Of a stretch of DNA of 64,000 nt, positions 1 through 13,921 are shown one piece after another. Below the pieces are notes generated by a model. The model made no database searches, was not told where the DNA came from, and saw only the letters and a program-made list of their open reading frames with translations. The stretch lies in contig OY718806.1 in NCBI GenBank assembly GCA_963070105.1, forward strand, positions 2,514,865 through 2,578,864, written 5' to 3'. Made by a program: the position numbers and the translations under genes. The DNA is from Litomosoides sigmodontis. Taxonomy: Eukaryota > Nematoda > Chromadorea > Rhabditida > Onchocercidae. Positions within the stretch are counted from its first letter, which is position 1, and every line of letters starts with the position of its first letter.

Positions 1-415
1 TCTGATGGAAGATGTCCAATGCTAGCTAGCTAGCTATGTTAACAAATTAGGCAGTTAGCTAGAAGAGTTTTTTTTTTTGCTATAGAAATAAATTAGTTAT
101 GCTCTTTCATTTTTAAGCTCTTTTTTTTTTAAGGTGGAGGAATTTATAGACATTAGAGGCAGTTTAAAGAAATATGCTGCTTGAAAATAGTAGTAGTTTT
201 GCTCACTTAATCTTTATTGCCTTAAGTAGCTAGCATTCAATTATTATTAGTTGAATAGTATAGTAATTAGTTCTCGTTGCTACTGTATGAAAACGATGGA
301 AAATCTGAGCTTAAGCCTAAAATATAAGCAGAATTATACGATGGAAGATGAAAATTACACTTACAAATAGTTGCATCCTTCATTTTTTGCAAACTTTTTT
401 TTTTTGTCTTGCAGA

Positions 416-548
416 TTTTGCAACGAACGATTTCACAAAACAATTTGCAACTTATTGGAAGCCATCTTCCGAGATACGACGCTACGAAAATTGGCCGCAA
501 ACGCAAAGGAAGCAATTTTATACTCAAAAAGAGTGTTATCATTGTTAG
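416..548 (+). pseudogene. Candidate 3'-terminal exon or exon remnant of an upstream gene (weak)
   Basis: A strong pyrimidine-rich acceptor (poly-T then GTCTTGCAG) ends at about 415. The following 133 bases are open in more than one frame. One frame gives a short hydrophilic tail ending ECYHC and a TAG at 546-548; the other frames run a little further. AATAAA-like signals lie at about 710 and 761. This fits the last exon of a gene entering from the left edge, but I do not recognise the peptide and cannot choose the frame. Chance splice-like sequence is a real alternative. The type is nominal; whether this is a live exon or a remnant is unknown. Confidence 0.2.
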
Positions 549-1322
549 TTATTTATAGTAAATGACATTTTACAGCCATCAATCATTCATTCACTTCTCG
601 CAACTATTGCAGAATTTTAAATTTTTAAATATTCATAAATTATTAAAACATTTCTTTCATTCTTTTTTGCTTTTCATTTCATCTTGTTTACATGCTAATT
701 GTTGAATACAATAAAATTATTGACTGACAAAAACGTTGAAATTATTGTTTGTTTTTTGAAAGAAATAAATAAATTGTTGTTATATACTTGTGAAGAAAAG
801 ACTAAATCAAATACAGTTTACTTAATGTAATTATATTTAAATAGCTAATTGTTTTTTTCTTCATTTGATAAAAGAATGAAATGTGCAATTTTAGCTATTT
901 ATCAATTAAAATCAGCATTCGCATGCACCAATCAATTCATTAGCTCATTTTCGGTATCAAAAGCTAACTTCGAAGATGCCACTCGTCGTTACACATCCAA
1001 GTAAATATGTGCGAACAGCAGCACATACAGCAATTGCTACATCTTTTGATGTCACCTCCTTTCATTAATTAATTCATTCATTTGTTCCCTTGTTTGTTTA
1101 TTTCTTTTGTTTATTCATTTTGTTTTCCTCTCACACAAATGAATGTGCCACAAATGATTGCACCAAGTTGATATATGGCTGTAACATCAATAATCCTTCA
1201 TCTTTCTGTCAATTTTTCTACTTTCATTGGTAAAATAAAATGTAAAAAAAAAGTGTTAAAAAGATTAAATGTAAATTTTCACTAATTTTAATTGTAATTA
1301 TTCTTCCATTACACTTTGCAGT

Positions 1323-1420
1323 AAGAAAGAAAGAGGAAGAAAATAAGAAGAAGAAGAAGAGGAAGAGGACGAGGAAGGAGAAAGAGGAAGAAGAGAGAGG
1401 GGAAGAGAAAATAAAAAGGA
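1323..1420. repeat. Polypurine (A/G) tract
   Basis: About 95 bases are almost purely purine on the + strand, built from AGA, AAG and GGA steps with only occasional T or C. Such homopurine/homopyrimidine tracts can form triplex DNA. No coding role is visible. Confidence 0.8.
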
Positions 1421-4270
1421 ATTTTTTTTTGTGCAGTAGCCGAATGTTATATACTACTATTTATTTGTAACGGTTATATTTTAGATAATTATGATGTGAA
1501 ATTCTGTCTTTTTCTTCGCTTGTTAATTTAGTACTTTTTTTTTAAGTTAATGATTTAATTGCAAAACATTTATCATTTGTTTTTCTCGTATTTAAGCAAT
1601 TTTTGTTAAACTTTATGATAAATTATTAATTTGGAATTTTTAATGATTTTAAAACATTTTCCTCATTTTTAATTCATTTAAGGTAAATCTGAAATTCTTT
1701 TTTCGCTTGCATCCTTACGTGAGAATGAATTACAGTATACACTGTTGATGGATCCTAACTAGCAGACACAAGGAACAAGGAAGTTTAAGGAGATCATTTG
1801 TTCATCTTGCTGTCTAGGCCTCTTTGCACACTTCATCTCTCTTCACGTAAAATTTTTTTTTATACCAAGATTTGTTGAAAAAGTTGTTCGGCTAAAAAAC
1901 TTCCTTGACTAATTTCAGATGGATTAAAGTGGACAACATCTTCATAGCTTCTTCTCCTTCTTGAATTTGTTCAGTAAATGAAATGATAAATAACCCACGG
2001 CAATTTAAAAAAAATTAATGATTGGTTGCTGTTTGATTCACTCTTCATACTTTCACTTTATTAATTCATTGGAAGAAATATTTTGATGAAATGCAAATAA
2101 TACACTTCCGTTCATTTCACAAATGAATTGCATTTAATTTGAGATTAAATTGGAATAATTAGCTGAAATTATAATTTTTGATGAAATTAAAAAATCATAA
2201 TTGGCATTGGTTTCCTTTCTTTAAAAATTTTTTGTTAACACGCAAAATTTAAAACTTTTATCTTTTTATTTTTTGAAAAAATAAGGTTGATTAAATGACT
2301 TGAGGGTTAGAAGAATAGGGAGAATGATAAATTTGCTTGGGTTTGATGGAAATTTCAAATTTTGAATGTTAACGATGAAACCTTATTGATCCTATAACTT
2401 CAAATAAAAGTTTTTTCTTACTCCGTCAAAGTTGTGCAACACAGTAAAGTTAATGTTTGAATTGGATGAATTCAATATTCGTCGGAAATTGTAGTAGTTG
2501 TAGCAGTGGCAAATGTTTATTTCAAAATTAATTCCACCGAAATTTAAGTATTGTAATTTGAAAAGTTAGTCACTCATTCGAAGAAAATTTAGTTGCGTCG
2601 ACGCTACCACAATAATTTGTTTAAGCTAAAAATAAAACTTAGCATCTTGAATGCTTCAGTTCAGTTTCAAGAATAATTTTTTTGTCAATAACTACCAATA
2701 AAATTTGTAAGTTTTAGGTTTGTGCCTTTTATTCATCATACGCTAAAATTTTTTTCCTAAAAAGTTCGTAATTTCTTTTCCATGACGAAACACATTACGT
2801 CATTGCCGAACAAAATAATTTGAAAGATCTTGCGCGAAATTAAGCATTCTGTTCATTTGTACTTGCGAATGTTTTATAAATCATGCAATTATAATTGCAC
2901 GTGTGCAGCGAAAGGGAAATTCAAACTAAATAATTGTCAGTAATGTATGACAAGTACTTTAACACATTTATTTATATTTCATGAATTTTCATATCATTTT
3001 GATGTAATATTGACGAAATATTCATGATATATTACGCAACAAATCGATTAATTTAATTTTTCTTTTCTTATTTACAATAAATCGTTTAAAATTTTGCGAA
3101 AAATTTTCAAATCGTTGATATTCGTCAAGCATCCCTAGCTGTGGACAAAATTAAATTAGTGACGTGATCGTGTGCTGTGTTTTTTACAGTATCGAATCAT
3201 TTTACCTTATAACGCCAATGATGGAACACTGATAAGAACAACATGCAGCAATGTTGTGAAATTCACGCCAATTTATCTATCGCCTGTAAAGTTTATTCTC
3301 ATGTGCAAATGCAAGTTGACGTTCAAAATATCTCAAATTTAACAAATGCAATGGAAGAATTTTCACTAAATTCACGCATCCTTTAGTTTTCAGTAGTTGA
3401 AATAGATGACGGAAAAAATCTTGAAATGTAAAGTTTTCGTAGGTTTGCTCTTCAACTTATATAATTTGCTAATATCAGCACGTCGCTACACTTAACAGTC
3501 AAAGATGGTACATAGTTGCTGATTAACTGATAATTAATCATTACAATGTTAACACTTGTTACATGCTACATGGACAAATCTTCCGACAATTTAACTGTAA
3601 ACAAATCATTTAAAGAATAAATACTCGTTGTTGAAAGGAATGAATTTAACTGACAGCAGTGTTATGATTGATTTCCTTTGCATTGTTCGCTATCCAAGCG
3701 AAATGCTTTAGTTGTTGAAAAGTACGGACATCTCTTATGAAGTGTTTGCTTGTCTTTTTTTTTATCAAAAAGAAAAAGACACTATGAATGAAAATGGCAA
3801 ATTACAATTCTCCTCTTTAATACACTTTTTCTGTGCCAAATATCAATTGACAAAAGAGGTTAAGCTTGTGTGTGATAGCTGTGATGCGAAAAGTTCAATT
3901 ACAGTTATTTAATAAATTATTTCAAGCTATCATTCAGTGAGCTTTCAGAAATTGCACGCATGCATTGATTGATTGCGCATTATTTGTATTAGTGAATTTT
4001 ATCAATTTGTACCAACATATGATAAAAAGAGCCTCGAAAAACTGAGTATAACAAATTAAATTTTAAAAAACTTTCCTCTTCTTTGATATCATCTCCAAAT
4101 TTTCAATCTAAATTTCTGATCTTTGATTTCTAGACAAATTTTGATTTAAATGTAAATTTTTGGCAATAATTTAAAAAGACCACTATATTATAGCTGTTTA
4201 ATTTCTTAAAACTAAATTTAAGTGCTTTACAAAGATGTCTTTACAATTTACGCTTTACGTAAATTGCTTT

Positions 4271-4299
4271 AAAAAAATAATGAAAATAGTCAGAACGCT
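4271..4299 (+). repeat. 29-bp direct repeat, copy 1
   Basis: The stretch beginning with seven A then TAATGAAAATAGTCAG and ending AACGCT recurs identically at 4664-4692. The sequence on both sides differs, so this is a dispersed short repeat rather than a tandem one. Confidence 0.85.
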
Positions 4300-4663
4300 A
4301 CGATTTCGCATGCAATACGATAGTAGCACAAAGCAATGGTAAAAAAGCATTTAGTAAAACGTTGACGCAAAGGTGTGCTTAATTCTAATTCTGATTATAG
4401 TACTAATTCAGAAGTACACTTCTTTTCACACTGACCAAATTGGCATAATTTGTGGATTAAAGAAAAGGAAGGAAAAAGAGTAAGCATTATGAATTAATAA
4501 TTGGTAAATTAAAAATGGCCAGATGAAATATACGTACCCGATTTGCAAGCAAGTGTTTGATTATTTTCTAAATTTTGAAACACTGAAAAATTATTTTGAC
4601 TCATATCATTGTTTGCTTTTGGTTTGACGGGCAAAACAAATTTATTATTCAAAAATTAATATC

Positions 4664-4692
4664 AAAAAAATAATGAAAATAGTCAGAACGCT
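4664..4692 (+). repeat. 29-bp direct repeat, copy 2
   Basis: Identical to 4271-4299 and about 393 bp downstream in the same orientation. The flanks are unrelated. It may be a remnant of a small dispersed element or a shared sequence feature of the spacer. Confidence 0.85.
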
Positions 4693-7600
4693 TTCAGTGG
4701 TTAAGAATTAGTGTATTATTAATGGATAACACTTGATTTCAACGTGCGAATTAAACCAAAAAAAATATCATATAATCAAACTGATAATGTTATTTTTCCC
4801 TTTGAAATTTTAACATCCAATAATGAATAAAAAAATACATTCAGAAACACTTCTGAGAACATAACTACTTGCCACAATACATTTCCTTTTAGTTATGCTA
4901 GTAAGAGGGCGGAAAAAAAAATTCAAATATTTTCACTTCTTTCATTCACCTTCAGATATCCTCATTTCTGTGCTATGTGCAAGAGATTGGATCCTAAAAA
5001 TTCATCCTAAAAATATTTAAAATTCTTAACTGAGTAAGTGATGCGTTCTAGTAGTACATCGGACAACACTGAATGTAGTCATTTCCATTATTCAATGCAT
5101 TCCATGGTGAATTAATGGACCAATTATGTCCAACTTTTCTTTTATTCCCAACGAAATTTTGCAAATCTTTGGCACGGAATAGATTTCCGCGCAAGAGTGC
5201 CAGAGATTGAAGTCGTTTTCGCATCACAAGATAATCGTTCTGAAATATACCTCTGTAAATGTTACTTTTTTAAACTCAAACACTAAATTTTACATACATA
5301 CATACATAGCGAACGAAACAAAAATGAGAGGTATTCTTTGGGTGATCCTAACTTCTAAGGTTATAACCATTCTTAGTTACCCTTGTAACACTTATATTGT
5401 ATGCAAATATTTTAATTCCACATACTTGTCAAGTAATTTTTGTCTATTTTTACATATTGCGATTTTATCAGTTGCATTTTGCATGCACTATTGGACATTC
5501 TCAGCATGTAATAATAAATGTAATAATGGAAATGAATATTAAAACATTACAAAATTACCTCTTCAGCACTCTCAACTGACAGTAATTGATCGTTGACGAG
5601 AAATAAGATAGTGAAAAATATTGGAAGGAACATTCTGGAAACAAGCAAAGATGATTTATGATAGAATATAATGAAGAGATTAAATGATACCCAATCATTT
5701 TTTTAATCAAAACGATTTCTTCAAATTATCCGAGAATTCCACAATCACTGCTCTGTGACGCTCTGAAAGCTACTACTTGAGCTAACTTAGCAATCAGGAA
5801 GAAAAACATTGTAATGAAAAGATGTGTGATGAAGAATTTATCAATTCAATTCGTCATTGTTTAATAATTTAACACTGCTTGCCTATGCAATTCATTGATA
5901 GTTGTAAAAAACAATATTTTCTTAATTAGTAATGCATACTGAGCAAAGCGAAGCCATTCATTGTTGCAATGTCGTCTGTTTCCAGCCCTAACGTTACGTA
6001 TAATTATTTTTTTGATTTCGAACAATCAATTTCTTCTTAAAGAATTGATTACACTTAAATATCCTTTTATTCATTGTCATAAGTTCAATATTTCTCTCTA
6101 AAATCCTGTGAAAACCGCTATTTCACATGAGAAACTTGAAGAAGTATAGAATTATTTAGAAAAAATAAGGTTTGTTATCATCACCTAGCTTCATCGAAGA
6201 CATAACAAAAATGATTTAATTGAAAAAAAATTGAAAACTTTCGCGTGATTTTTACTTTGTAAATGCCTTCAAAATTTCATAATCCAGTGATAGTGTTGAA
6301 AAGTGCGATGAAGCATTAAATAGAACTCTTAATTCGCAATTACCTTAAAAGTGTGAACGCCATGAACTGGAAATGATGAAAGGAGGAAAAAAATTAGAAA
6401 GATGTAATAATCAGAAAAATACGTAATTCTTGTCTTATCCGCGAATAAACCAAAATCGACACCGAAATTAGATACTCCTTTTTGCGCAAAAAACAAGAAC
6501 GGTAAAATATTCTAGCAAATACTTTTTTGTACCTGGCAATATAATTATTTTGTTCAGTAATTTACTCGTCCTGGAGACGTAAGGAAAAATAACTTTCCTT
6601 TTTTTTTAAAAAATCTACTTACGTGCCTTCTCACCAATGAAGCAAACACAGTTATAATATAATGCTTATTTCGAGAATTTATATATCGAAATTACTTCAA
6701 CCAAATTTAAGGTTGTACTTTTCATCGCTTTATCGTTTTACTCATACCCCTCTTTTCCTGACATTTAGGTGCAATGTCAAACATCAGTTCCTTTTGCGTA
6801 CTGCAATCTGCTTCCCTACTAGTTTTAAGTGCAAGGAAGATAATGTGATAAGTTTGGAGACATGCACATTTTGCACAAATAAAATAGTGATGTTAGAGCA
6901 GAAATAACGTGCTGTCAGCTGTACCAAAAGAAGATGAATCCATCTTGTCGCACATAATTAAATTTATGCCAACTTACTTCATTTCTTTTATTGTTTACTA
7001 CATGCCATCACTTCATGGCAGCTTAACATCAGTGTGGAATCAGGAAGCATCCTTTCACGTATTCAATTAGCTGTAATTCTCTTTGGTTGTTTCAGTTACG
7101 AAGGAATGAAATTCTAATTTTAAAGAAATAAAAACGCGCAAAAAAATGTTTGTAGGACTGAAACGCTTCATCATTAATCTGTTTCTAATGTAACCTGAGA
7201 CCACGAAGTTAACGTGTAAGAAACAAATTCTAACTATTCGGACCTCCAAAAGTTGAACAGGCGTACTTTTGTCACTAGTAGCCATTTATCAAACCGCAGA
7301 ATTACAAATCTACTGAACTGAATAACTTCGCGTGCTTCAATATGTGACTTCTGTATCTTCATCAAGAACTTCAGATCACCATTTCATTTTATAACTGTAG
7401 AATAGTGCTAAAGAAAAGCAATGAGCAGAAGAGACTTTATGCTACAGGTCAGTTAATTTAAAATGAAGAAGGACAGTGAAGAGATATTAGCATGACAAAT
7501 AATGCAGTTATATACCACCGCAAAAAACAGGAATCGTTATCAAAGCTGTATGCTTATTTTTTATATATTCAGGTTTAAATCATTGCAAAGTGACTTTTTA

Positions 7601-7986
7601 AGGTTACTACCTTAATTACAGCTTCCTAAACATTCCTTTGAAATTGAGATTCCATGTTCCCGGACGAGAAAGAGTTAACTCTAAAATTAATACAATGACT
7701 CCACAAAATGAGCATGCTGTATCGTGAAAATAATGAGTTAAGCAAGTTCTATGCCGCAGAAAATGGTTCTGCAATTTCGATAAAGCGATGATCCAAATAT
7801 TGAACCTAAATATAAAAGCATGATTCGATGACGCTGAAAATTTCTAGAGTAAGTGACCATAAGAAGAGACAACCTCCTCAATGAGCGCTTGACGATTTTT
7901 CCTATGAATCGTTCGCCTGTTTCTTGATAGTAGACTCATAGTAAACAAAACTAACGAACTGGTAGAATGATAGATTTTATAGCGTG

Positions 7987-10734
7987 CTATAGTTGTTTAT
8001 GTATTAATAATTTGAAAAATGATATTATGAGCCAAAATACCTCGCGTCCAAGTCTCATTAATTCACTTCGTACATCCGAATCCCATTCGAAATGTAAAAC
8101 AACAGCAGGAAGAAGATTCAATTCGTTTAGGGTCTTTGTATTATCATTGATTTCTTTCCCAGATATTGGATCTTTCAAGACGAATAGCATTGGTTCAATA
8201 CGTATAAGATGCTCTTGAACGAAATTGCGTACAGCATAGAAAGGCTCATGACATCCAAATGTACCCTTAAAATACCAGGAATTATGCAACATACAATAAA
8301 AATTAAAAGACTTAATAAAACAAAGTTGGTCATATGAACCTAACCCTGAACATGATTAAAATCATTGCAGTTCCCGGTTAAATGCACAAATTATCAAACA
8401 AAATGTTGATCAAACGCTCTGCAAGATCACTTATGCACAACATTAAAGAATTTCTCATTGAGCTAACTAATCCTATGTTTGTTTACAAACTATTGCTGAC
8501 ATATGTCAACAAAATTTTATCCGAAATTAAAAACTATTGCTTGTTACGCCTTGCCAGATTGCAAAATATTGTCAACTCATGTAGAATTATGAAAAAACTG
8601 CAGAATACACATGTACACAAACCTGTAAGAGAAAACGATTTGGGAATCTGATTCTGATCAAAGTGTATTTGTAGTGATAGTTACGCATCAATTCGCTTTT
8701 TTCACGCATTTGGCGTGTTTGCAATGTAGTAAACTGAAAAGAGAAAAAGACAATATGGACAACGATGGTATATTAAATACAGCTCCAATATCCAAGAAAT
8801 GATTTTCGGTATCATTATAAGCCCGATAATACTGGCAGATACTAAGGTGATCCTACACTAAACCATAGAAAAATTTTGCGCGAAGCACAAAAAATTTACC
8901 CTATCAACGTCAGCTTCTCGACGCTGTTGTTCCTTTTTAATTTCATCGAGGCCTAAGTTAAAAAAGTCTCGTGGCAAATGTGGATTTGTAATAGTCTGAT
9001 TCGCCTCCAGTTTATATACCTGTAAGTATTTAAATTAGATTTCACTCATATAGATAATTATAAGAGTTAATTTTATAAAAATTTAAGGATAATTAATGTT
9101 AAATTTGCAGAGTTACATGAATAAACTCACGGCAGCATTGCGAGACAGCTTTAAAGGAACAGCCTGGCCAGTTTGTAAAATTTCTAAAGCTTCGATTAGC
9201 GACCGCGTATCCATTGCTTTATCATCTGGTATAACTAAGAAAGACTCTTCCTGTCCATTCCCATTATTAATCAAATCTTTTTCTTCAAAACCACATGCCA
9301 ACAAAAATTCTTTTCCACCATTAGTACAAGAAACTCGTTCCTGAAAATAATAAAATGCCACTCTCGGTGAGAAAAGACAGCAATCAAATATATTTCCTCC
9401 AGAATTTTATTTTTCGTTTTTCTATACAGTAAAAGTATGTGAGAGGTAAATTCAGTTGGTGACCAAAAACAATCATTACTTAGAGATTAATAAGTTACCC
9501 GGAAAATCTTGTTGTTAATTCTTATACGACGATACTTGCTTTCGTTTGGATTTTCGATAAGGTTCCTAAGATATTTTTGAATTATTTCTGATGCATCTCG
9601 CCTTTTGTCCGGACCATTTAAAGAGAAAATCATTAATGTTGATGCAACTACTGGATCATCGGACAACTGCGTTCGCAAAAAATTTCCCACTTTTTCTCGC
9701 ATCTGTAATAATCTTGAACCGATTCTTGATGGAACTTCATAAATATGTTTCAGATAAGTTATTTAGAAGCTTCGATGTAACCACTGTCTTGATATCTTCA
9801 TCATTACAAACTCATAACAGAACCCTGTCCATCTACCGAACTGTAGAAAAAATTGGTCAAGGTTCCTGTATACTGTCGATTTTAAAACAGGCTCACTTCT
9901 TTTTTCGTTAGCTGCTGATCACCTCCAAGGAGATCACAGGTGAAGTAGACGCCACTTACAGCACCAGAGTGCTCAAATTCACGCTCATCTATTACATGAG
10001 TCCCTATTTCAACATCTTTGTCGCAAGCACCTTCACGTTCTTTCTTTTCCTTTTCCAATTCTTTAAGAGCCTGAAGAAAAAAGTATTTTACTAGTTACTA
10101 AAAAAGTGGTCAGGATGTTTATGTTGGCACCTTTGTCCACATTATCATTATCCAGCGGCAGTTAGCCTTAACCTAGCGTTAATACTCAATAGTTGGCATA
10201 AAATCACATATAATTTGCATAATGCAAGACCCATAAAAGGTAAATTTAGATTTTAATCGTCAAGGCTTCCTACAATTCAACAGTGTGTTTCATCATTATG
10301 AAGCTAACTCGTATGCGTATATTCCTTTGCGTTACTGATTCCTGGGTTGTACCCAAACTCATTCTTTTATAAGCTGCTTGCGCTGCAATATCAGCTGTAG
10401 CTGAACGTTCAGTTGGTTGCAATTGAGACTGTAAAACAATATTGCATAGGTAATAGAAAGAAAATAGAAAAAGACAAAAAATTTAACTTTTTCTATTTCC
10501 TTTCATTTACAGCTTGATGTCATAAAGAAAATGAAAAATAAACCGCTACGATCAGCAAATAAGCAATAACTAAAACACAGTTTGGAAAATCTTAATGTTA
10601 AAAGAAAAACAAGTTGCTACTTGGTGCGATGAAGCAGCTGATGAGCTGTCATTAGTAAGTCGATAACCGGTCCCAGCTTTTTTGAAGTTTTTGTTAACTT
10701 TCTTTTCAGCAAGAAATTTTTTCAGGCGATCCAT
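7987..10734 (-). CDS. ubxn-6: UBXN6/UBXD1-type p97 (CDC-48) cofactor, 8 exons modelled
   Basis: The family binds p97/VCP/CDC-48 and serves in endolysosomal and membrane-protein quality control in the cytosol. Exons (minus order): 10734-10621, 10428-10309, 10070-9897, 9702-9499, 9340-9131, 9019-8900, 8733-8623, 8265-8041, giving 426 aa; human UBXN6 is about 441. The N-terminus MDRLKKFLAEKK..AGTGYRL matches the UBXD1 start. A short VIM-like helix (IAAQAAYKRM) lies at about 50-60. The PUB domain spans about 120-270, with landmarks GVYFTC, FLRTQLSDDPVVAST, KYRRIRINNKIF and LLACGFEE. LPRDFFNLGLDEIKKEQ then leads into a C-terminal UBX domain (about 320-415) that, like human UBXD1, lacks the FPR loop. 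All introns are phase 0. The last modelled exon ends at a possible donor (GAG/GTATTT at 8041). Read-through gives a stop at 7987; the true terminal exon may be small and lie further left. Transcription is away from the attractin gene. Confidence 0.9.
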
Positions 10735-11237
10735 TGTAAACAATGAGTTTAGGATCTCCCGCTACACCTAAATCATAAAATTTTTCGTAATGCATGAAAT
10801 CATGATCAACAACAAAAGAAAAGAGAAATGATCGAAACAAAGTATGCTAAACGCAGACACATTATAACTGAATTGATCCAAATTTTCTCCTTTGGCTTAC
10901 TTTATTGAGCCACGATTTTCTAGTACAATTAATAAGCACAATTTCTTATCACAATATATCAGAACAAATCCTCATGAGGAATTTTTTTCTAATTAAAAAA
11001 AGATCGTTATTTTTTTCTTGGATTATTACTCCTAGGCAATATCGATAAAAAAGAATTAACATTGCACCAAAAAAAAAGGACGAATATAACACGGAAATGC
11101 TGGAAATTACTCCTAGGCAGAAGTGCGAAATGACAAAAAATTCGCATACTTTGCATACTCTTTCAGAAAACAGGCAGCTGTCAGGAATATGTCTCCTCAA
11201 TCTATTGCTTTTATTGCAATGATTAATCAAAGCCTAT

Positions 11238-11357
<120 letters not shown>

Positions 11358-12276
11358 AATTCCCATCGCACCATACATTGCATTTGAAATAAAACGCATA
11401 CCATATCGTCAAACTCACGAACTCTTAAAACAACCTAATATTGTGATTATTTTTTCAAATAAACCTGTTTTAATGAAAAGTAAATTACATGATCGACGTG
11501 TGTATTAAAAATTCATGTAAGAAATCAACGGATCGCCAAAGTGGTTATCCTCCCTTACAACGCGAGCTGCATGCAGCATGCACCCACCACCGCAAGCCAC
11601 AACTATGCGAAATCACCAACAGATAAATGAGTCACTGTATCCAGGAAATCGTTGTGAAACGTCCCTTTATATGAAATGTTAGCAGCAATTTGAATTTCTT
11701 TGTAGCGCCAAAGTTGGCATGAACTTTGAATGCAAATCCAAATTCTTTAGTGGATTGCCTCAATTTACTTACCATAAACGAGTAGGAAAATCTATCGAAA
11801 GGGTATTAAACAAAGATTTAAGAAATAACATTCAGACTATGAGATTTTTAACTATCCTCACATTTTTGTCATTAATTAAATCATTTTTTGTAGTTGATTA
11901 TGAAATTTTGCTGCATTCATGTAAGACTTACAGTGCAACACATACACCAGTAGTTTCAGTTTAATTTAAAAATTACCTATTTGAAATTCTGAATAGAGTC
12001 ATTCAGATCTGGAAGTAATTGAATTAACAATGACACTTCAGTCAGTGGCAGTCTGCCATATTCACAATAACTCCCATGCGGTAAAAACCGTAAAAAACGC
12101 GAATACCAGTTAGCTATTACCTTCGTCACAGCTCACTTTAGCAGCGATTAGCTTAGTTGATAATGCAAAATTTTTCAACACATACACAATTGTTTTGTAT
12201 TATACCACAAATTATCCTATGCTGAAGCTAAACAAACAAAATACTGCTGTGACGATTTATCACCATCATTATTGTA

Positions 12277-13921
<1,645 letters not shown>

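Larger units (their letters stand above)
1..7986. other. AT-rich non-coding stretch, no recognisable gene
   Basis: No reading frame here resembles a known protein, and ORFs up to 111 codons are what AT-rich DNA with TTG/ATG starts gives by chance. The stretch holds a GCTA-repeat palindrome near 22-36, a purine tract near 1.3-1.4 kb, a dispersed 29-bp direct repeat near 4.3 and 4.7 kb, and two weak candidate exons (416-548 on + and 7244-7285 on -), listed separately. The left part could be the 3' flank of a gene lying outside the window. The right part should contain the 3' UTR, and perhaps a last small exon, of the minus-strand ubxn-6 gene. Confidence 0.6.

Noticed and set aside
5207..5542. 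111-codon ORF in the left spacer
   Set aside because: TTG start, no family resemblance, composition typical of AT-rich noise.
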